From UJ101 sp965262705 (GTDB taxonomy: Bacteria > Bacteroidota > Bacteroidia > Flavobacteriales > UJ101): a stretch of 64,000 nt of DNA. A program made the translations under genes and the position numbers. Positions within the stretch are counted from its first letter, which is position 1; the number at the start of each line of letters is the position of its first letter. Shown here piece by piece: positions 60,901 through 64,000 of this stretch. The notes beneath the pieces are model-generated. The model ran no database searches. It saw nothing but the letters and a program-made list of their open reading frames with translations, and was not told the DNA's origin. The stretch lies in contig OZ253556.1 of NCBI GenBank assembly GCA_965262705.1, positions 1,488,001 through 1,552,000 on the forward strand, in the 5' to 3' direction.

Positions 60901-61529
60901 CTGATTTTTCCCAGTACCGTCGTAATTTGTTCTAATCCTCCTGAAAAACTATCTCCCAGCGCTATATTGGCTTTATCCACCGCTTCGGTAAACGCCTGTA
61001 ATTCTTTGGGGTCAGCAATGCCCAAACGTCCGCCCGTCTCCGCTATTTTTAGTAAATCCATCTTCGAGGTCCGCGTATCCAAGCGGTCGAAAGCCTTATA
61101 CAAGCCGCTGACTTCCTGCTGCGTTAAGCCCGTCGTCTTACGCACATCCGCCATCGCATCTGACAGCCGCAGTAAATCACCGGTATAATCCCCCAGCTTG
61201 TTAAAAAATTTTGTTAGCAAAGTAGAAAGAGAAAACCCCGTGAAAACACTTAACGCAGCATTGCCAAACGTCTTAAAAAAACGAGTCAGTGCATTACCCG
61301 AACTTTGCGCCGATTGGCGCACCGCATTGATCTCCTGCCTGACCGCCTCAAAAGCGGCACGCGCCTTTTTTACCTCCATGGCTTTCTGCTGCCATGCCTG
61401 GGTGCCTGTCTTTAGCTTTTTTAATTCCCGCTCTAATTTGCGCGTTGTCCCATACAGCTTATTAAACGTATTTTCTACCGGCTTCCCGTTAATGTATAGC
61501 ACGCCCTGAATCGGAATTTTCCTTGCCAT
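57849..61529 (-). CDS. Phage tail tape-measure protein (main frame)
   Basis: A 1226-residue protein that sets tail length and may be ejected during infection. The TP901-type core lies at about 100-400 (LSDAMADVRKTTGLTQQEVS, ETGGRLGIADPKELQAFTEA and GLEQITTVLGKI). It is followed by hydrophobic helices (about 445-560) and a long coiled-coil rich in Lys/Glu/Gln (about 580-1150). The last 29 residues (RKWRIKRRRRIKSRE and onward) are low-complexity and lie past an A8 tract, where a -1 shift leads into the conserved C-terminus at 57328-57945. The joined product would be about 1400 residues. GC content is clearly higher than in the flanking chromosome. Confidence 0.88.
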   Translation of the reverse strand: MARKIPIQGVLYINGKPVENTFNKLYGTTRKLERELKKLKTGTQAWQQKAMEVKKARAAFEAVRQEINAVRQSAQSSGNALTRFFKTFGNAALSVFTGFSLSTLLTKFFNKLGDYTGDLLRLSDAMADVRKTTGLTQQEVSGLYKAFDRLDTRTSKMDLLKIAETGGRLGIADPKELQAFTEAVDKANIALGDSFSGGLEQITTVLGKIRNLFSDTQAMPYAKAIHEVGSALNELAASGTSSEANISEFTLRIGRLPEALRPATAKVLGLGAAFEESGVDARIASSGYAKFILTASQQIGKFARSMHIGTEEAKKLLNEHPEEFFLRFAKGMKGLPATQTAKVLASLGLNTLEVTGAVGAATQNTDRFRQAMNKAQQAMEKGTSLQEEFNKKNNNTAAIWEKLKKTTADFFKDQALTPLFQQFIQLLGLFTGVTSTASDGVKRFRERLVFFTKVLVTASIALLSYKTALLLVNTFTKRGTQATILNTLAHKANTSAKRAAKGITLLLAAAKQLLTGNITRATAAMRLFNITTRLNPLGLLITVVTAAVTAWQLFSSHTKKASEALNAQQKAVKAVGEAHKQLAEKAGEAVGAFRSKIDPLIAILKDENTSLAMRKQAYERLIKLAPKFKGTLDKEYKATHKLSEVYKKLTKHIENSARAKGMQELIEKQSKAASTAEFKAFEALQAKQAEDKKYAEARKHNAQVIKKRDKEREIKNDSFKGGGPEVSKVSFASYGKLWEDSTEAAEAYKKAQEEAKAAGAKLTEFMNWRKQQVETFIAQQNQLKKKLETLKKGTDEYKKTKEELEKKQAEIYAMSGWVSLEEETGTNETAGGEDTSHHAADDSQSAKAEKEKANQALLKAVQAFEDQKFSLREEGFEKEIEAVKRQTQRKKAALAQENEQLQSQIKQLEEKSSLTKDPQALAYYKKAIADKRALIQTNQAMIINYEQIQSFKIKQIKEKAANEELKQQEQAWRRAEDGRKRAALDEINQITTLEQAKAKLKEKLGDTLCRQELENIKSLTAAKDRLTELAEQQALTREKEHLIEKIRLMEEALKQLKGKAAEKLKGELNELKNRLTEITGALQGNKDKDTDEDSGGLSKEERSVDVLGFTAGQWEDTFKNIDTLKGGIAAAAMTFKALANAGRQYADLQRSLGERELRNFKRNQDKQKKILLDRLDRGLISQAQYTKGVKKMETDWAKKKRKWRIKRRRRIKSREFSIPSAIRQLP
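57931..57938 (-). promoter_or_regulatory. Candidate -1 ribosomal frameshift site in the tape-measure gene
   Basis: On the coding strand the site reads GCG AAA AAA AAG CGG. The last seven bases A AAA AAG are in the phase of the dnaX slippery heptamer. A -1 slip changes the reading to GCG AAA AAA AAA GCG GAA, entering the frame that holds the conserved tape-measure C-terminus. No obvious Shine-Dalgarno-like stimulator is seen in the 15 bases upstream. Confidence 0.5.
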
Positions 61530-61541
61530 AATCCATCATAT

Positions 61542-61571
61542 AAAAAAATCCGATGCAAAATAGCACCGGAT
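61542..61571 (-). terminator. Rho-independent terminator before the tape-measure gene
   Basis: On the minus strand ATCCGGTGC, loop TATTTT, GCATCGGAT is followed by a T7 run. It ends the transcript that carries the upstream small membrane gene, so the tape-measure gene probably has its own promoter or is reached by antitermination. Confidence 0.75.
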
Positions 61572-61663
61572 GTTTAATCAAAAAAGGACAGGAATAAAAC
61601 CATCAGTGAGCGCTGACCTGCACTTCACAAAAGCCAATCAACAAAAACATTAAAATATAATCT

Positions 61664-61837
61664 CTATTTAAAAAATTTCATTATATTATGAAGCAAAAAA
61701 ATTGTAGAGCCTAACGTATATAGCCAAACTGGTAAAAATGGAAAAGCCCTATGGATAATGTACATCAAGAAAAGCCAGACCGGAAATACACATCCCACAA
61801 TAGCAAGCGAAATAAATAATCTCATAAACCATCTCAT
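61664..61837 (-). CDS. Small two-helix membrane protein in the phage block
   Basis: From the ATG at 61837 the product is 57 residues with two hydrophobic segments (MRLFISLAIVGCVFPVWLFL and FLPVWLYTLGSTIFLLHNI) and a Lys-Phe-Phe-Lys end. The longer frame to 61873 would start at a GTG that lies inside a REP-like repeat, so I prefer the internal ATG. Two-helix size between a tail gene and the tape measure could suggest a holin-like or immunity role, but nothing specific supports it. Gene status is moderate. Confidence 0.5.
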   Translation of the reverse strand: MRWFMRLFISLAIVGCVFPVWLFLMYIIHRAFPFLPVWLYTLGSTIFLLHNIMKFFK

Positions 61838-61853
61838 CTCAAGTCTTTTTATT

Positions 61854-61937
61854 TCTAATAGGCAGTTGAGCACTTCGACAAGCGGTTATTGAGCCTGTCG
61901 AGATGCAGTAACCCCTTGTCGAAGTTGTCGAAAATAC
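61854..61937. repeat. REP-like repeat cluster
   Basis: GAGCACTTCGACAAGCGGTTA and then TTGAGCCTGTCGAGATGCAG and CTTGTCGAAGTTGTCGAAA lie in one short stretch. The pieces are in opposing orientation (CTTCGACAAG/CTTGTCGAAG), so they can fold. The same motif class occurs inside several mobile-repeat copies in the window. Confidence 0.6.
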
Positions 61938-62405
61938 CTAAACCCTAAACCCCCGTTCCGAAATCTTTACCATTATTTCCTCTCCACGAATGCGCATCAG
62001 TTGTTCCAGAACAAAATCAACGACCCCGCTTTCCGTAACTACATCATCCAAAAAAGGGCGTGCTTTCATCCGCATAGCATGCGACTTAAAGGTATATTCC
62101 TTTTCGCGGGGGATATGCCGTGTCCGCTCACCGCCTTCGCGCGTCGTGTCCACCCCATAGTGTTGAATAAAACCATGCCGCGCCATTTGAATGGATAACT
62201 TTCGCATAAAGTATCGGGCTGCTCCCGCTTTTACCCTTCCATACGCCTTGACTGTTGCCTTAGCCTTAGCCGAGCGCATCGACACAGCATCCGGCGGTTC
62301 TGCGCCTCGATAATGCGATACAAATCCCGCCGTCCGACGCCGAAGCGAGGCCTCAAGCATCCGCTCCGCCTGCTTGCCCACTTCCTTCTCGTTTTTGTAT
62401 TTCAT
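61938..62405 (-). CDS. Phage structural protein of unknown function
   Basis: A 155-residue basic protein: EVGKQAERMLEASLRRRTAG near the start, KAYGRVKAGAARYFMRKLSI in the middle, GVDTTREGGERTRHIPREKE and KARPFLDDVV toward the end. A final short strand with the Lys-Ile-Ser-Glu-Arg motif closes it. The KARPFLDD segment resembles HK97-gp10-type tail completion proteins (ARPF motif), which sit upstream of the tape measure as here. The assignment is tentative. Confidence 0.6.
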   Translation of the reverse strand: MKYKNEKEVGKQAERMLEASLRRRTAGFVSHYRGAEPPDAVSMRSAKAKATVKAYGRVKAGAARYFMRKLSIQMARHGFIQHYGVDTTREGGERTRHIPREKEYTFKSHAMRMKARPFLDDVVTESGVVDFVLEQLMRIRGEEIMVKISERGFRV

Positions 62406-62452
62406 CTTTAACTACTTCACTATCGTACTAAGGACTAACTGCTTATCACTTA

Positions 62453-62608
62453 CTATCCTATAATTTTACTTAATTTTAATAATTTTACTTCCGGTACTAC
62501 ATTAAACTTCGCTCTTGCTCCTGCTTTCTCTATGTGTACATGTATCGGTTCATGTTCCTCTGCATAAAAGAAAAACCGAAATCCGGAACTTGAAAAAATC
62601 GTAGGCAT
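62453..62608 (-). CDS. DUF4160-family small protein, possibly truncated
   Basis: An unlisted short gene of 51 residues. It opens MPTIFSSSGFRFFFYAEEHE and continues PIHVHIEKAGARAKFNVVPE, the DUF4160 hallmark (Met-Pro-Thr-Ile, Phe-Phe-Tyr, Glu-Pro-x-His-x-His). Family members are usually about 80 residues and paired with a DUF2442 partner, a toxin-antitoxin-like arrangement. Here the C-terminal helix ends early (LLKLSKIIG then TAG), and no DUF2442 frame is visible. It is a probable cargo gene between phage genes, perhaps a remnant. Confidence 0.65.
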   Translation of the reverse strand: MPTIFSSSGFRFFFYAEEHEPIHVHIEKAGARAKFNVVPEVKLLKLSKIIG

Positions 62609-62735
62609 ATCCAGGAAAATACGTTACAAAAGTAAGTATAAATTTTTATACCTAAAATAAAACCAAAGGAATAATGCAGATTATAGTACTCAGTTTATAG
62701 TAATTGGTAACTCAGTTTATAGTACTGACTACTAA
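62609..62735. repeat. Short direct repeats upstream of the DUF4160 gene
   Basis: ACTCAGTTTATAGTA occurs at about 62689-62703 and again at 62711-62725, a 22-bp period. This is the likely promoter region of the DUF4160 gene on the minus strand. A duplicated operator is possible. No coding frame is seen. Confidence 0.5.
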
Positions 62736-63203
62736 CTAACTAAATATCTGCGGATTTTTTAACGAAAAAAAACATTCCACGCCAAAAGCTTGTTGAGAGA
62801 GTTCTATCGGCAGTATTTGTATGCTTTCTTTTATAAGCGAATGATACAAAAAATGCCCCGTATCATAATGATCCCGTCTTATACGGGCAAAAACCGACAA
62901 CGCCAGTTGTTCTGCACGATCGATCGCCGCGTATTGCGCCTCAAAATCATCCATTGGCACGCCGGTAAGCATCACGGCAAAGCCCAGTCGGCGCACCGCC
63001 AGTGTATTTTCTTTGCCCCCTTCCAATCCGATTTCATACCGAAATAATGCCAGGTAAGGCGAAGCGATTCCCGATGCACCGGCCATTTGATGATGCAATT
63101 CCCGATTGAAATAGCCCGAAAATCCTTGTATTTTGGTATGCCTTTTCACCAAATCCGCAAAATATTGCTTCATGCGCAGATAGCTGTTATTCCTATTTTT
63201 CAT
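62736..63203 (-). CDS. Phage-block protein of unknown function
   Basis: A 155-residue protein: SYLRMKQYFADLVKRHTKIQ, GFSGYFNRELHHQMAGASGI, LFRYEIGLEGGKENTLAVRR and QQAFGVECFFSLKNPQIF at the end. No recognised domain. It overlaps the upstream gene by 11 bases, has the same elevated GC, and has the size of a tail-terminator or minor tail protein, which I only infer from position. Confidence 0.55.
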   Translation of the reverse strand: MKNRNNSYLRMKQYFADLVKRHTKIQGFSGYFNRELHHQMAGASGIASPYLALFRYEIGLEGGKENTLAVRRLGFAVMLTGVPMDDFEAQYAAIDRAEQLALSVFARIRRDHYDTGHFLYHSLIKESIQILPIELSQQAFGVECFFSLKNPQIFS

Positions 63204-63942
63204 AACGAAGAATCATTTCCTCCAACATATTCATAAAATCATAGACCCGTGTACGCTTACAGTTTTCCAAATTGCCGAGCGGCTGGCGTTCCTCCATCGC
63301 CATGGTTCGGATGAGGACGGCAAACGAACGATATTTTTCTCTCGGTTTAAAAACCGGGCGCAGGGGTTTCTCTTTTACAGGCGCAGGAAAAATGTTCGGA
63401 TATCGCCCCCGAATATACTGTTGGATACTCATAAAAACCATCCCGACAAAATACCTTTGAGACGGGCGGAGGCAGTCGGTATATTGTGCCACAGCGGGAA
63501 GTTTAAAAGGAGAAAACTGACCTTCCAGTGTATAGAGTGAAGCAACCAACTGCCTAAGATAAATTTCATCCTGAGTTGTCCGCCATCGAAAGAACAAAGC
63601 ATCCGCTGCCGAAAATTGCTCCATCGGCATATCCCCTAGCCGATCCGAAGGCTTAACGAGTTTTTTCCCTTTTATTCTCACCTCAGGAAAACGATAGCAT
63701 TTTGGCATTTCTAATAAAAAATTACCGTAAGCTCGCAGCCTGCTTACCGGAACCCTTCGCAGCAAGCATTGCCATCGAAGCCATGAACATCCCCCTGCTT
63801 TTTTGCGAAACAGCACCTCCAGCATGTTAAGATACGTTGCAGCAAAAGTATTCGCCTTTTTAGGATTAAACCACAAAAAAGCAAGCTGTTCAAGCTGCCA
63901 ATCATTTAATTCGTTCCATGCCGCCGGGAAACAAATTTTCAT
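63193..63942 (-). CDS. Phage-block protein of unknown function, start beside a mobile repeat
   Basis: From the ATG at 63942 the product has 249 residues: MKICFPAAWNELNDWQLEQL, FWFNPKKANTFAATYL-like start (FLWFNPKKANTFAATYLNML), SRLRAYGNFLLEMPKCYRFP, AADALFFRWRTTQDEIYLRQ and a C-terminal RVYDFMNMLEEMILRYEK. I recognise no family. The longer frame to 63960 would begin at a TTG inside the mobile-repeat end at 63948, so I rejected it. The gene's promoter must lie within or beyond that repeat, or was replaced by it. Confidence 0.6.
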   Translation of the reverse strand: MKICFPAAWNELNDWQLEQLAFLWFNPKKANTFAATYLNMLEVLFRKKAGGCSWLRWQCLLRRVPVSRLRAYGNFLLEMPKCYRFPEVRIKGKKLVKPSDRLGDMPMEQFSAADALFFRWRTTQDEIYLRQLVASLYTLEGQFSPFKLPAVAQYTDCLRPSQRYFVGMVFMSIQQYIRGRYPNIFPAPVKEKPLRPVFKPREKYRSFAVLIRTMAMEERQPLGNLENCKRTRVYDFMNMLEEMILRYEK

Positions 63943-63947
63943 AATAA

Positions 63948-64000
63948 GAGACCGTTGCAAAAAGCATCTAAAAAAATCAAAAAAAGATATTTTATTACCC
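63948..64000. mobile_element. Start of a mobile-repeat copy running off the window
   Basis: GAGACCGTTGCAAAAAGCAT at 63948-63967 is a perfect family left end and continues to the last base without the right end. The element sits five bases from the start codon of the outermost phage-block gene. Confidence 0.7.

Overview
The window comes from a low-GC member of the Bacteroidota, almost certainly class Flavobacteriia. The evidence is three SusC/SusD outer-membrane pairs, a fused LpxC-FabZ enzyme, gliding lipoprotein GldB with GldC, the PorX-type response regulator of the type IX secretion system, a YtxJ bacilliredoxin, and TAnnTTTG-like promoter boxes. I cannot name the species from sequence alone.

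Layout. 1-2200: AT-rich DNA, a broken VOC (glyoxalase-fold) gene cut by a decayed IS5-type insertion sequence. 2223-6883: SusD/SusC pair 1 (minus). 6884-9842: a second, internally deleted IS relic, a secreted repeat protein, a 190-bp tandem duplication and the first good copy of a small mobile repeat. 9843-11789: fabG, bcp and a DEDDy exonuclease. 11915-13021: an HU-like gene whose start has been replaced by a mobile repeat, followed by fifteen tandem 22-bp units, all bracketed by mobile-repeat copies. 13173-17814: SusD/SusC pair 2. 18321-22833: glycogen genes glgC/glgA, fluoride channel crcB, alanine dehydrogenase. 23260-31193: hemN, a SUI1/YciH factor, a nucleoside phosphorylase, a GNAT enzyme, ytxJ, a nitroreductase, lipB and uvrC, with several broken genes between them. 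31482-37726: a DUF3810 membrane protease-like protein, a giant TPR protein and an outer-membrane barrel. 38161-42737: SusC/SusD pair 3 (plus). 43024-48969: dolichyl-phosphate-mannose-synthase-like enzyme, DUF4296 lipoprotein, gldC/gldB, porX and an HD phosphohydrolase. 49012-54150: lpxD, lpxC-fabZ, lpxA, efp and a serine-palmitoyltransferase-like PLP enzyme, probably one lipid/envelope operon. 54388-55842: a HigB/HigA-type toxin-antitoxin pair whose antitoxin carries an ImmA/IrrE peptidase domain. 55971-57022: GHMP kinase and tRNA-Ser(UGA). 57104-63942: a higher-GC block of phage tail genes, including a tape-measure protein, lying directly behind the tRNA.

The dominant structural theme is a family of about 165-bp elements with GAGACCGTTGCA...TGCAACGGTCTC ends. 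At least five copies have perfect 5-bp target duplications. Their ends match those of the two IS relics, so they look like a MITE family mobilised by that IS. They sit in nearly every intergenic gap, have truncated or remodelled several genes, and themselves carry shorter repeats inserted inside them. Several single-base frameshifts and one in-frame stop show ongoing gene decay, although sequencing error in homopolymers is an alternative for some of these.

The most unusual non-coding object is the 22-bp array at 12441-12768. Each unit contains an AGTTG-N2-CAACT dyad repeated every two helical turns, right behind the HU-like gene.
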